This document shows positions 30,443 to 38,549 of a stretch of DNA of 64,000 nt, piece after piece; positions within the stretch are counted from its first letter, which is position 1; the number at the start of each line of letters is the position of its first letter. Source of the DNA: a virus; the IMG/VR virus record IMGVR_UViG_3300008266_000014, positions 62,001 to 126,000 of that record; one strand, given 5' to 3'. Under the pieces are notes generated by a model. The model had not been told where the DNA came from and did no database searches. It was given only the letters and a program-made list of their open reading frames with translations. A program made the translations under genes and the position numbers.

Positions 30443-31058
30443 TCAGAAGATATGGGACTATAGGTTTCTTGAGCTGGCAGAAACCGTGGCACAGTGGTCC
30501 AAAGACCCATCAACGAAAGTTGGTAGTGTGATTGTTGATAACAATCGAAGAGTTATTGGGCTTGGTTATAACGGGTTTCCAAGAGGGATAGAAGACCACT
30601 CGGAGCGATATTCAGACCGCGATGTAAAATACCTGTTTGTTTGCCATGCAGAGCGAAATGCTCTTGATAATGCGCCGGGAAACGTGGAAGGGTCCACTCT
30701 CTATGTAACCCTGTTTCCATGCAACGAATGTTGTAAAAGTATTATCCAAAGAGGTGTTAAAAAAGTAGTAACTTTTGTTCCTTCCGCGGGGAAACGACTG
30801 TTGCACAACCATGACATTTCGTATATAATGTTAAAAGAGGCTGGTGTGGAACTGCACCAGTTAGCTCGGACATATTATGAGGAGTGGAAAAATGGAATTA
30901 GTATCAGTGGAAAAGATGAAGGAAGATCTGAGATCAAACAAGTGCAAAGTGACGTTCACCAAACAAGATGGGACGGTCCGAGATATGTTATGCACACTGA
31001 TGGAAGCCTTTATTATACCTCAGGAGAAAAAGACAGAACGTGTAAAGACACCTTCTGA
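30435..31058 (+). CDS. dCMP deaminase with a C-terminal extension
   Basis: Deaminates dCMP to dUMP for ThyX. CHAERNAL and PCNECC give the zinc ligands and catalytic Glu; WSKDPSTKVGSVIVD opens the domain. I choose GTG 30435 (overlapping the regA stop) because the family N-terminus begins there. The normal family end, LARTYYEEWKN, is near 30894, but the frame stays open for ~55 more codons to 31058, inside the next gene in another frame. That extension has no recognised features. Confidence 0.88.
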   Translation: MDNQKIWDYRFLELAETVAQWSKDPSTKVGSVIVDNNRRVIGLGYNGFPRGIEDHSERYSDRDVKYLFVCHAERNALDNAPGNVEGSTLYVTLFPCNECCKSIIQRGVKKVVTFVPSAGKRLLHNHDISYIMLKEAGVELHQLARTYYEEWKNGISISGKDEGRSEIKQVQSDVHQTRWDGPRYVMHTDGSLYYTSGEKDRTCKDTF

Positions 31059-31143
31059 GAATACTTTGGCAGTATGGGATCTTGAAAAAAATGCATGGAG
31101 ATCTTTCAGAACTGACTCGGTTTCAGCCTTTCAGGTATTATAA
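30892..31143 (+). CDS. WYL_2/DUF2693-like small protein
   Basis: 83 aa from ATG 30892, preceded by GGAG nine bases upstream. DLRSNKCKVTFTKQDGTVRDMLCTLMEAFI and ending VWDLEKNAWRSFRTDSVSAFQ match a small Sm/SH3-like barrel family (WYL_2, formerly DUF2693, from memory) common in T4-like phages. It overlaps the extended dCMP deaminase frame by 167 bases. Its stop lies in a late promoter box. Confidence 0.82.
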   Translation: MELVSVEKMKEDLRSNKCKVTFTKQDGTVRDMLCTLMEAFIIPQEKKTERVKTPSENTLAVWDLEKNAWRSFRTDSVSAFQVL

Positions 31144-31146
31144 ATA
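31139..31146 (+). promoter_or_regulatory. Late promoter box followed by a terminator
   Basis: Exact TATAAATA at the end of the WYL_2-like gene. Only ~90 bases separate it from the terminator at 31208-31244, so it would make a very short transcript. Confidence 0.55.
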
Positions 31147-31172
31147 ATGTAAAGTACAACTAGGACAACTGC

Positions 31173-31205
31173 ATGCATCGTAAAAAAGAAGTAAAGCAGT
31201 CGTAG
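31173..31205 (+). CDS. Possible 10-residue leader peptide frame
   Basis: ATG with AGGA seven bases upstream, encoding MHRKKEVKQS before a stop just ahead of a terminator. The ribosome site is well formed, the peptide is basic, and the arrangement (late box, mini-frame, terminator) could be an attenuator or a sponge RNA. Chance is also quite possible. Confidence 0.25.
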   Translation: MHRKKEVKQS

Positions 31206-31207
31206 GG

Positions 31208-31244
31208 AAAAGGGCACATAGCTGAGAGGCGTGTGCCCTTTTTT
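31208..31244 (+). terminator. Intrinsic terminator before phoH
   Basis: Nine-pair stem AAGGGCACA/TGTGCCCTT, 13-base loop and a T run. Confidence 0.9.
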
Positions 31245-31273
31245 GTTTTATAACCATAACAAGAAGGACAGCC

Positions 31274-32017
31274 ATGAAACACAAAGCAAGAATTGCTGAA
31301 GCCTCAATCCACAATTTCCCAGACCAACCAAAAAGAAAACTCAAATTAAGAATAGATGATTTATCAGTTTTTGATCCTCTCACCAGAAACCAATCACTGT
31401 TTTTCGAAACATACAAGCAAGGAGCCAAAGCAATGATGCTGCATGGTGCAGCAGGTACAGGAAAAACCTTCATAGCCATGTATAAGGCGTTGGAAGAGGT
31501 TATGGATAAGGGTAATCCCTATCAGAAGGTGGTTCTTGTACGGTCTGTTGTTCCTTCACGTGAGATCGGTCATCTTCCAGGTGATGAAAAAGAAAAGACC
31601 GATGTATACCTTGCACCGTATAAAGCAACGTGTCAACAACTCTTTAACATAGATCAGGCATATGAAAGACTTGTTGAACAGAAAAACATTGAGTTCATGA
31701 TTACATCTTTTGTTCGTGGCATTACAATCGATAACGCAGTTATAATTGTCGATGAATGTCAAAACATGAACTTCCAGGAACTTAGTTCAATCATGACAAG
31801 GGTTGGTGAAAACACAAAGATCATTTTCTGCGGGGACTTCAAGCAGACAGATCTCTGCAAGAAAAATGATCAATCTGGCTTGCGGGACTTTGTAGAAATT
31901 ATAAAGCACATGCCATCGTTCAGATCCATTGAGTTTGGGATTGAGGATATTGTTCGCAGTGATCTAGTTCGTGAATTTATCGTGGCAAACCTACACATTC
32001 AAACAATAAAAAGTTGA
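31274..32017 (+). CDS. phoH: PhoH-like ATPase
   Basis: 247 aa. Walker A GAAGTGKTF (about residues 58-66), RSVVPSREIGHLPGDEKEK and VIIVDECQNM (Walker B region, about 155) and FCGDFKQTDL are the PhoH signature. phoH is a well-known marker gene of marine phages; its role is unsettled, with RNA-related helicase/ATPase activity suggested for the family. AAGGA site 8 bases before the ATG. Confidence 0.93.
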   Translation: MKHKARIAEASIHNFPDQPKRKLKLRIDDLSVFDPLTRNQSLFFETYKQGAKAMMLHGAAGTGKTFIAMYKALEEVMDKGNPYQKVVLVRSVVPSREIGHLPGDEKEKTDVYLAPYKATCQQLFNIDQAYERLVEQKNIEFMITSFVRGITIDNAVIIVDECQNMNFQELSSIMTRVGENTKIIFCGDFKQTDLCKKNDQSGLRDFVEIIKHMPSFRSIEFGIEDIVRSDLVREFIVANLHIQTIKS

Positions 32018-32042
32018 AATAGTTTAGTAACTTTAGTATAAA
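32014..32042 (+). promoter_or_regulatory. Sigma70-type promoter overlapping a late box before hsp20
   Basis: TTGAAA (32014-32019), 17-base spacer, TATAAA (32037-32042). The -10 is also an exact late box TATAAATA (32037-32044). The predicted start falls in the terminator-like hairpin that follows. Confidence 0.55.
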
Positions 32043-32045
32043 TAT

Positions 32046-32077
32046 GGGGTGCGTTGCCAATCGGGACGCACCTTTTT
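32046..32077 (+). terminator. Terminator hairpin between phoH and hsp20
   Basis: GGTGCGT (32048-32054) pairs with ACGCACC (32066-32072), followed by T5. It ends phoH transcription, but it also lies at the expected start of RNA from the promoter at 32014, where it would form a 5' hairpin. Confidence 0.85.
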
Positions 32078-32110
32078 AATTTAATAAACCTTGCTTAATA
32101 GGAGGTCGTA

Positions 32111-32503
32111 ATGACTAATGATGAGCTGACAAAGAACATTCCTAACTATCCTCCATACAACATCAAAAAAGTTGATGAAAACAAATATACAATCGAGCTT
32201 GCAGTGGCTGGTTTTGCAAAGCAAGATGTTGAAATCACTTTCGAAGATAACAAACTAATCATCTCAGGCAAAGCTTCTGACGATTCCGATGGTGAAAACT
32301 TCATCTGGAAGGGTATTGCTAATCGTGCCTTCACTCGTACTTTTGTTCTCGATGATCAGGTTGAGATTGAAAACGCGGAGATGTTGAATGGAATGTTGAA
32401 GATCTTTCTTGAGCGCATCATTCCAGAGCACAAGAAGCCAAAGAAGATTGATATCAACGAGAAGCCTTCAAAAAGTGATAAGCAGCTACTGACGGAGGAA
32501 TAA
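32111..32503 (+). CDS. hsp20: Small heat-shock protein (Hsp20/alpha-crystallin)
   Basis: 130 aa. NYPPYNIKKVDENKYTIELAVAGFAKQDVEITFEDNKLIISGKA is the alpha-crystallin core start, and FTRTFVLDDQVEIENAEMLNGMLKIFLERIIPE is the GVL-like end (LNGML). Typical of IbpA-type holdases and widespread in cyanophage-type T4-like phages. AGGAGG ribosome site. Its stop overlaps the ATG of the next gene. Confidence 0.94.
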   Translation: MTNDELTKNIPNYPPYNIKKVDENKYTIELAVAGFAKQDVEITFEDNKLIISGKASDDSDGENFIWKGIANRAFTRTFVLDDQVEIENAEMLNGMLKIFLERIIPEHKKPKKIDINEKPSKSDKQLLTEE

Positions 32504-32673
32504 TGAGTAATCCAGTTGAAGACTTTCTCAGAGTAACGAGAGAGTTTTTGTTTGGTGACAACTCTCATTTTTCCAAAACAGAACTCACTTATTTGAATCA
32601 ATCTGTTGATGCGGTAGATCTTGAATACCGTATGAAGCAGCTTGAAAGAAATCGTAATTATCTTCGTTACTAA
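32503..32673 (+). CDS. Small conserved hypothetical protein (56 aa)
   Basis: ATG 32503 shares a base with the hsp20 stop and has a strong GGAGG site five bases before it. Product MSNPVEDFLRVTREFLFGDN ... SVDAVDLEYRMKQLERNRNYLRY is acidic-to-basic and helical. Coupled to hsp20 by position. Similar short genes follow hsp20 in marine T4-like phages as far as I recall; no function known. Confidence 0.7.
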   Translation: MSNPVEDFLRVTREFLFGDNSHFSKTELTYLNQSVDAVDLEYRMKQLERNRNYLRY

Positions 32674-32676
32674 AAC

Positions 32677-32698
32677 ATAGGGGACGATTGTCCCCTAT
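32677..32698 (+). other. Intergenic hairpin without a T tail
   Basis: ATAGGGGAC/GTCCCCTAT, nine pairs with a four-base GATT loop. No T run follows, so it is not a standard terminator; it may stabilise RNA ends or regulate the Sm-like gene 18 bases on. Confidence 0.6.
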
Positions 32699-32715
32699 CT
32701 CAAAGGAAATATATT

Positions 32716-33006
32716 ATGACCATCAAAGTTATTCGACTTGTCAATGGTGAAGAATTGATCGGCAAGTATTCAGAAGCACCTACTCATGTTACTCTAGATA
32801 AGGTCGGAGTAGTTCAAATGATCCCAACCCAAAAAGGTGTAAATATTGGATTGTTCCCTTTTGCACCATATGCTGAAGAAGACTCGTTTAAATTTAGTCA
32901 TGAACATATCGTGACAACCTTTACTCCCGCAACTGATCTACTTAACAACTACAACCAAATGTTTGGATCTGGGATACAAATTGCTGGTGCGGGTTCATTG
33001 AAGTAA
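32716..33006 (+). CDS. Sm-like (LSm fold) phage protein, second copy
   Basis: 96 aa. MTIKVIRLVNGEELIGKYSEAPTHVTLDKVGVVQMIP ... LFPFAPYAEEDSFKFSHEHIVTTFTPATDLLNNYNQMFGSG matches the compact Sm-like proteins of cyanophage-type phages. It keeps only the barrel plus the C-terminal NYN motif, whereas the copy at 5600 adds an acidic tail. Sits before DNA polymerase. An RNA-binding role is likely by fold, not shown. Confidence 0.7.
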   Translation: MTIKVIRLVNGEELIGKYSEAPTHVTLDKVGVVQMIPTQKGVNIGLFPFAPYAEEDSFKFSHEHIVTTFTPATDLLNNYNQMFGSGIQIAGAGSLK

Positions 33007-33021
33007 TCTCCAAGAGGTAAT

Positions 33022-35559
33022 ATGCGTTTCTACACCAATGTTCATGTGAACAGTAGTTCTGCTTTTGTACGTGGGTACGAGGATGGAAAGAGGTTTCAGT
33101 ATCGACAGGACTTCTCCCCATACCTCTTTGCTCCATCACAAATCCCAACGGGGTATAGAACCCTTGATGGTAAGTATGTAAAACCTCTGCATTTTACTGA
33201 TGTGAGAGAAGCAAGAGATTTTCTGAAGAGGTATGAGGAAGTCTCAAACTTTGCTCTCTACGGTTCTAATATGTTTACGTATCAATGCATATACGACACA
33301 TTCAAAGGCGAGATTGAATATAACGTCGATGACATTAGTGTCGTATCTCTTGATATAGAAACATCAACGAAGAATGGTTTTCCAAATATTGCCCTTGCGG
33401 ATAAAGAAGTAATCACTCTTTCTATGCGAAAGAATGGAAAGTGTGCAGTTATTGGTACGAGACCGTATACACCAAAGTCTGATGATATTGTTTATTATCA
33501 GTGTAAGAATGAGTCTGATCTTCTCACTACATTTCTTAATCTTTGGAATTCTGAAGAATGGAAACCAGATGTTGTGACTGGCTGGAACGTCGAGGTATTT
33601 GATATTCCCTATCTGTACGTTCGGATATCAAACATACTTGGTGAGAAGGAGGCAAAGAGAATGTCTCCATGGAAACTTGTTAACTCGAGGTCCATTAGTG
33701 CAGAGAATCAAGGTCCGTTTGTTTATGATCTGATTGGTATTTCAACTCTAGACTATCTTGCCTTATACAAAAAGTTCTCATACACACCTCAAGAGTCATA
33801 TAAGCTCGATCACATTGCTGAATACGAGCTTGGTGAAAATAAACTAGACTACTCTGAATATGAATCGATGCATGAGTTTTATGTTCAGAATTACGAAAAG
33901 TTTATTGACTATAACATCCACGACGTTGTTCTTGTTGATAAGCTGGAAGAGAAGTTGAAGTTTATCGAGCAGGTATTTGCTATCGCATATGATGCGAAGG
34001 TCAACTACGTTGACACATTCACAACTGTTCGTATCTGGGATATTATTATTACCAATTATCTCCTCGACAAGAAGATCGTTGTTCCTCATCACAAGTCCGA
34101 GGTATTAGAGAAACGAATCGAGTACGATAGACAAAAAGGTCCGATCGTTGGTGCATATGTGAAAGATCCTCAAGTTGGGTTACATAAATGGGTTTGTTCT
34201 TTCGATTTGAACTCTCTCTATCCTCACTTGATCATGCAGTACAACATCTCACCTGAAACATATAAAGGATTGGAGAGTGATATAACAATCGAGAATCTTC
34301 TCGAAAGTGAAAAGAGTAATGATCTGATTAAGAGACTTGATGATACCAATCAAACAATGACTCCCAATGGTGCTCTGTTTGATAAAGACTTTAAAGGATT
34401 CTTACCAACGCTGATGGAGAACATGTACAACGATCGTTCTGAGTGGAAGAAGCGAATGATCGAAGCAAAGAAGGCATATGAAAAGAATCCATCTCGTAAA
34501 ATAAGTAATGAGATTGCTCGATGCCATAACATGCAAATGGCAAAGAAGATTCAATTGAACTCCTGCTACGGTGCTCTTGGTAACACCTACTTCAGATGGT
34601 ATCAACGTAATCTTGCAGAAGCAATTACAATGTCTGGCCAACTTTCTATTCGCTGGATGGAAAAGAACATCAACAAGTATCTAAACAAGTTGTTCAAGAC
34701 TGATAATGAAGACTATGTGATTGCTTGTGATACCGACTCGATGTACATTCGACTTGATCGCCTAGTGCAAACGATGTTCGAGGATGATTCTGATAAAGCG
34801 AAGATCGTGAAATTTCTTGATGATGTTTGTGAAAAGAAGATCCAACCCTTTATTGATAAGACGTATGAAGATCTTGGCAATTACATGCAAGTGATGGATC
34901 AGAAGATGGTAATGAAGCGTGAAGCGATTGCAGATAAAGGAATTTGGACAGGGAAGAAGCATTACATTCTCAATGTGTACAATAACGAAGGTGTACAGTA
35001 TGCAGAACCAAAGTTGAAGATGCAGGGTATTGAAGCTGTTCGTTCTTCAACCCCCTCAGCTTGTAGAAAGAACATTGAGAAAGCTCTTAAGATTATCATG
35101 AACAAAAATGAGAGTGATATGATTGAGTTCATTCGCAACTTCAAAGAAGAATTCGTATCACTTCCTTTTGAAGAGATTGCTTTTCCAAGAGGCGTTAAAG
35201 ATCTGAAAAAGTATGCTGATAGTTCTTCGATCTACAGAAAATCAACTCCTATCCACGTTAAAGGATCGCTGATCTACAACAACCTTCTGAGGGAGTATAA
35301 GATGCAGGATAAATATCCTTTCATCGGCGATGGAGATAAGGTCAAGTTTTCTTATCTTGTGAAGCCAAATCCTGCAAGAGATTCCGTTATTTCTTGCCCA
35401 GGTGAATTGCCTAAACAACTCGGTCTAGAAAAATACATCGACTACGATACCCAGTTTGATAAATCATTTCTGGAACCGATTCGCTCTATCACAGATGCCA
35501 TTGGTTGGAAGACAGAAGTCAAACAACAAAGAGCAACATTGGAAGATCTTTTTGCATAG
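33022..35559 (+). CDS. 43: DNA polymerase gp43
   Basis: Family B replicative polymerase with 3'-5' exonuclease. Exo I motif DIET (111-114), exo II region VTGWNVEVFDIPYLY, palm motif A DLNSLYPH near residue 396-403, motif B NSCYGALGNTYFRWY and motif C CDTDSMY near residue 570. 845 aa versus 898 in T4. C-terminal KQQRATLEDLFA is the clamp-interacting end typical of gp43. AGAGG site precedes the start. Confidence 0.97.
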   Translation: MRFYTNVHVNSSSAFVRGYEDGKRFQYRQDFSPYLFAPSQIPTGYRTLDGKYVKPLHFTDVREARDFLKRYEEVSNFALYGSNMFTYQCIYDTFKGEIEYNVDDISVVSLDIETSTKNGFPNIALADKEVITLSMRKNGKCAVIGTRPYTPKSDDIVYYQCKNESDLLTTFLNLWNSEEWKPDVVTGWNVEVFDIPYLYVRISNILGEKEAKRMSPWKLVNSRSISAENQGPFVYDLIGISTLDYLALYKKFSYTPQESYKLDHIAEYELGENKLDYSEYESMHEFYVQNYEKFIDYNIHDVVLVDKLEEKLKFIEQVFAIAYDAKVNYVDTFTTVRIWDIIITNYLLDKKIVVPHHKSEVLEKRIEYDRQKGPIVGAYVKDPQVGLHKWVCSFDLNSLYPHLIMQYNISPETYKGLESDITIENLLESEKSNDLIKRLDDTNQTMTPNGALFDKDFKGFLPTLMENMYNDRSEWKKRMIEAKKAYEKNPSRKISNEIARCHNMQMAKKIQLNSCYGALGNTYFRWYQRNLAEAITMSGQLSIRWMEKNINKYLNKLFKTDNEDYVIACDTDSMYIRLDRLVQTMFEDDSDKAKIVKFLDDVCEKKIQPFIDKTYEDLGNYMQVMDQKMVMKREAIADKGIWTGKKHYILNVYNNEGVQYAEPKLKMQGIEAVRSSTPSACRKNIEKALKIIMNKNESDMIEFIRNFKEEFVSLPFEEIAFPRGVKDLKKYADSSSIYRKSTPIHVKGSLIYNNLLREYKMQDKYPFIGDGDKVKFSYLVKPNPARDSVISCPGELPKQLGLEKYIDYDTQFDKSFLEPIRSITDAIGWKTEVKQQRATLEDLFA

Positions 35560-35567
35560 GAAATAAA

Positions 35568-35864
35568 ATGAGCAAACCTATTTTTGATCTTGATGATGTA
35601 GAGGACTTTGGGTTCTCTGCAGTCAGTGAAGACGAGCTCAAATCACTTGAAAGAGAGCTAAAACAGCAGGTTGAACAGAAAGAGCAAGAGCTATCGTTGA
35701 CTTCGAAGGAGTACAAGGATAAACTAGAAGCTCTTTATAAACTAATTATGCCTTTGCTCTTGAATTTGCAAAAAGATCCAGAAAAAGAATATATCCTTTG
35801 GCCAGATAGGTCAAAGAAAATGACAGCGTTTATTGCAAGGGTAAACAAGATAGTTCAGGATTAA
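35568..35864 (+). CDS. Conserved coiled-coil hypothetical protein
   Basis: 98 aa from ATG 35568, nine bases after gene 43; a longer frame would overlap the polymerase. Acidic start (FDLDDVEDFGFSAVSEDE), a coiled coil (about residues 20-55) and a conserved end KEYILWPDRSKKMTAFIARVNKI. Frequent next to polymerase in marine T4-like phages as I recall. Function unknown. Confidence 0.75.
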   Translation: MSKPIFDLDDVEDFGFSAVSEDELKSLERELKQQVEQKEQELSLTSKEYKDKLEALYKLIMPLLLNLQKDPEKEYILWPDRSKKMTAFIARVNKIVQD

Positions 35865-35865
35865 A

Positions 35866-36465
35866 ATGATTGTACAGACATTTGGTAATGGAGTGCCAAT
35901 TGTAATCCTTAAAAACATTATAAAAGACAAATATATCTTAGTAATGTTGAAAGAAATTGAACAGATTATCGTCAACAATCTGTTAGAAGATGCTTCATCG
36001 TCAACCTCTGCTATCAGCGATCTTAAAAGGATTAAAAATAACAGAGGACTGTTTATCGATGACTATTATAATGAGAGACGCGATGAAAGTGATATACTTA
36101 ACGTACATCAGATCGTCAATACAATACTCCTTGACGAATTAGAAAACAAACACCAGCTGTTCAGATATTTTTCGGCAACTAACTCCCATAACACGCTACT
36201 GAGTGTTTATACAAACAGCAACAGTTACTTCGAGCATTTTGATAGATCCGTTATAACAGCCATAACGTATTTGTGGAATCAACCAAAGAAGTTCACTGGC
36301 GGTAACCTATTATTCAATGAGTATGATATACAGTATGAACCAGAGCTGGGGGATGTTGTTGTTTTTCCAGGTTTTGTTAGACATGAGGTTTCGGAAGTTC
36401 AAATGAACAACGATGATCCACTTCACGGAAGATATGCTATTTCACAATTCTTTCACATTAGATGA
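35866..36465 (+). CDS. Putative Fe(II)/2-oxoglutarate oxygenase (prolyl-hydroxylase-like)
   Basis: 199 aa. YFEHFDRSVITAITYLWNQPKKFTGGNLLFNEY (about residues 123-155) has the HxD motif and the GGNLLF strand. VVVFPGFVRHEVSEV (about 165) gives the distal His, and GRYAISQFF the Arg for 2-oxoglutarate. All functional positions look intact. Overlaps the next gene by four bases. Fifth member of this superfamily in the window. Confidence 0.83.
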   Translation: MIVQTFGNGVPIVILKNIIKDKYILVMLKEIEQIIVNNLLEDASSSTSAISDLKRIKNNRGLFIDDYYNERRDESDILNVHQIVNTILLDELENKHQLFRYFSATNSHNTLLSVYTNSNSYFEHFDRSVITAITYLWNQPKKFTGGNLLFNEYDIQYEPELGDVVVFPGFVRHEVSEVQMNNDDPLHGRYAISQFFHIR

Positions 36466-37367
36466 TTAATTATATCGCACTTCTGGTAGCAATTTGCTTG
36501 TCTGCGGTTGCAGCTTACTTTTCAATACTAGGCCTTGCAGCAATCTTTGCAGCATCGTTCTGGCCGATTGTTATTATGGGGTCTGCTCTTGAAGCAGCCA
36601 AGGTTGTTGCTGCTTCATGGGCATTTAGGAATTGGCACACAGCTCCTGCTTTCATAAAGTACTATCTTGCATCTGCTGTTGTTGTATTAATGTTCATTAC
36701 ATCAATGGGCACGTTTGGATATCTTTCAAAAGCTCACATTGAACAGACAGCATCGATTAGCGATGTGTCAGCTCAAGTTGATGTTTATGATGAAAGGATT
36801 AAATCACTAAATGAAACAATCGAAGCCAACCGTAAACTTCTTAAACAGTACGACGAGGCAGTTGACCAAGTCATGGCACGCTCGACAGATTCAAAGGGGG
36901 CGGAACGTGCGCTCCAAATTAGAAAGACCCAACAGAAAGATCGTGGCAGGATTATGGAAGAAATCAGTTCTCTCCAGAAAGAAGTTTCAAAGGTCACTGC
37001 AGAGAGGGCTCCTCTTATCTCTCAAGTTAAGAAAGTTGAAAGGGAAGTGGGTCCTATTAAGTACATTGCCGAACTCTTTATCGATAAAGCTGATGATACG
37101 TTTTTGGAGAAGACAGTTCGGTGGGTAATTATTATGATTGTTGCGGTATTTGATCCTCTTGCTGTTTTGCTATTGATCGCTGCTAATCAAGGTATCCTCA
37201 GAGCCAAGCGATATCAGAAAGCAATGAACACAAGAATCAAGAATAAATGGCAGCCAGAAAAAGATGAAGCAGCTGAGAAGAGGTATCAAAAATTGGTTTC
37301 GTTGATTGGAAAGGGATCAAAGAAGAAGATCTCGATTGACAAAGATAAAATAAGGAAGATGACATGA
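36462..37367 (+). CDS. Membrane protein with a coiled-coil loop
   Basis: 301 aa. Three hydrophobic segments at the N-terminus (IALLVAICLSAVAAYFSILGLAAIFAASFWPIVIMG, then FIKYYLASAVVVLMFITSMGTF), a ~120-residue coiled coil (about 100-215) and a C-terminal membrane hairpin VRWVIIMIVAVFDPLAVLLLIAANQ, ending in a basic tail. Known to me as a conserved marine T4-like phage protein next to uvsX. It may anchor replication or act at the envelope; unproven. Confidence 0.75.
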   Translation: MINYIALLVAICLSAVAAYFSILGLAAIFAASFWPIVIMGSALEAAKVVAASWAFRNWHTAPAFIKYYLASAVVVLMFITSMGTFGYLSKAHIEQTASISDVSAQVDVYDERIKSLNETIEANRKLLKQYDEAVDQVMARSTDSKGAERALQIRKTQQKDRGRIMEEISSLQKEVSKVTAERAPLISQVKKVEREVGPIKYIAELFIDKADDTFLEKTVRWVIIMIVAVFDPLAVLLLIAANQGILRAKRYQKAMNTRIKNKWQPEKDEAAEKRYQKLVSLIGKGSKKKISIDKDKIRKMT

Positions 37368-38413
37368 GCTTTTTGAAAAATTTGATTAAGGAGATTGGTG
37401 ATGAGGATACTCACCTGGCCAGTGACGGCGATGGTAGTGCTGAGTTTTCTGGTTGTATTGATACTGGCAGCTATATTCTCAACGCTCTTCTCTCTGGTAG
37501 CCTCTATGGCGGCGTACCTGATAACAAAATTACTGCTTTTGCAGGAGAGTCCGCTACTGGTAAAACTTTCTTCGTACTTGGTATCGTTAGAGCCTTCCTT
37601 GACAAGAACCCAACAGGAGCAGTCGTCTACTACGATACAGAAGCAGCGGTTACCAGAGCAATGATGGAGTCCCGTGGGGTTGACACCACACGTGTTATTA
37701 TTGCAGAGCCAGATACTATTCAGAAATTCAAGACACACGCATTAAAGATGATCGATGCTTATGAAAAGCAGCAAGATCGTCCACCAATGATGTTTGTGTT
37801 AGATAGTCTTGGTCTTTTGTCTACTAATAAAGAGATGGAAGACTCGCTAGATGGAAAAGATGTTCGCGACATGACAAAAGCTCAGGTTATCAAAGCAGCT
37901 TTTCGTGTACTTACTTTAAAGCTGGCAAAGGTGAAAGTACCAATGCTTGTTACAAACCACGTCTATGAGGTAGTCGGATCATATGTACCAACAAAAGAAC
38001 TCGGTGGAGGAACAGGCCTCAAGTACGCAGCTAGCACTATTGCTATGCTCTCCAAAAAGAAAGAAAAGGATTCTGATGGAGACGTCATCGGGAGCCAGAT
38101 CAAGATCAAAACATACAAATCAAGACTCTCAAAAGAAAACCAAGACGCAACTGTGTTACTTACTTTCGACAAGGGATTAGATAGGTACTTTGGACTTCTT
38201 GAGCTTGCGGAAGAAGCTGGTTTGTTTAAAAAAGTTGGTAATAGATACGAACTACCAGATGGTCGTAAAGTATATGGTAAGGAAATAATTACCAAACCAG
38301 AATCCTTCTTTGATGACACCTATATGCAACAACTTGAAGAGTATGCAAAAAGGAAATTTAGCTATGGATCAGCAATCGCAGAAGTACAAGGTGACGTACA
38401 AGAACCAGCATGA
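37364..38413 (+). CDS. uvsX: RecA-like recombinase UvsX
   Basis: Strand-exchange protein working with UvsY and UvsW. Walker A GESATGKT (about residues 64-71), Walker B region MFVLDSLGLL, and the DNA-binding loops around VTNHVYEVVGSYVPTKELGGGTGLKYAASTI. 349 aa versus 391 in T4. ATGA overlap with the membrane protein upstream. Confidence 0.96.
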   Translation: MSFLKNLIKEIGDEDTHLASDGDGSAEFSGCIDTGSYILNALLSGSLYGGVPDNKITAFAGESATGKTFFVLGIVRAFLDKNPTGAVVYYDTEAAVTRAMMESRGVDTTRVIIAEPDTIQKFKTHALKMIDAYEKQQDRPPMMFVLDSLGLLSTNKEMEDSLDGKDVRDMTKAQVIKAAFRVLTLKLAKVKVPMLVTNHVYEVVGSYVPTKELGGGTGLKYAASTIAMLSKKKEKDSDGDVIGSQIKIKTYKSRLSKENQDATVLLTFDKGLDRYFGLLELAEEAGLFKKVGNRYELPDGRKVYGKEIITKPESFFDDTYMQQLEEYAKRKFSYGSAIAEVQGDVQEPA

Positions 38414-38549
38414 CGAAATTGGCTTTAAGTATTTTTTTCGTGATAGAGATATACTAGACTTTCTCTCAAAAAGACCAAATGGTGCCCTTGTAGTTAAACT
38501 GGAGCAATATGATAGAGAAACTAATTCTTTCCAATCTATTAAACAATGA
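38364..38549 (+). CDS. Small protein overlapping uvsX and gene 41
   Basis: 61 aa (MDQQSQKYKVTYKNQHDEIGFKYFFRDRDILDFLSKRPNGALVVKLEQYDRE). It overlaps the uvsX end by 50 bases and the gene 41 start by 41 bases. The peptide has a clear alpha/beta pattern and I recall similar short genes between uvsX and 41 in marine phages, so I think it is real. No function known. Confidence 0.6.
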   Translation: MDQQSQKYKVTYKNQHDEIGFKYFFRDRDILDFLSKRPNGALVVKLEQYDRETNSFQSIKQ

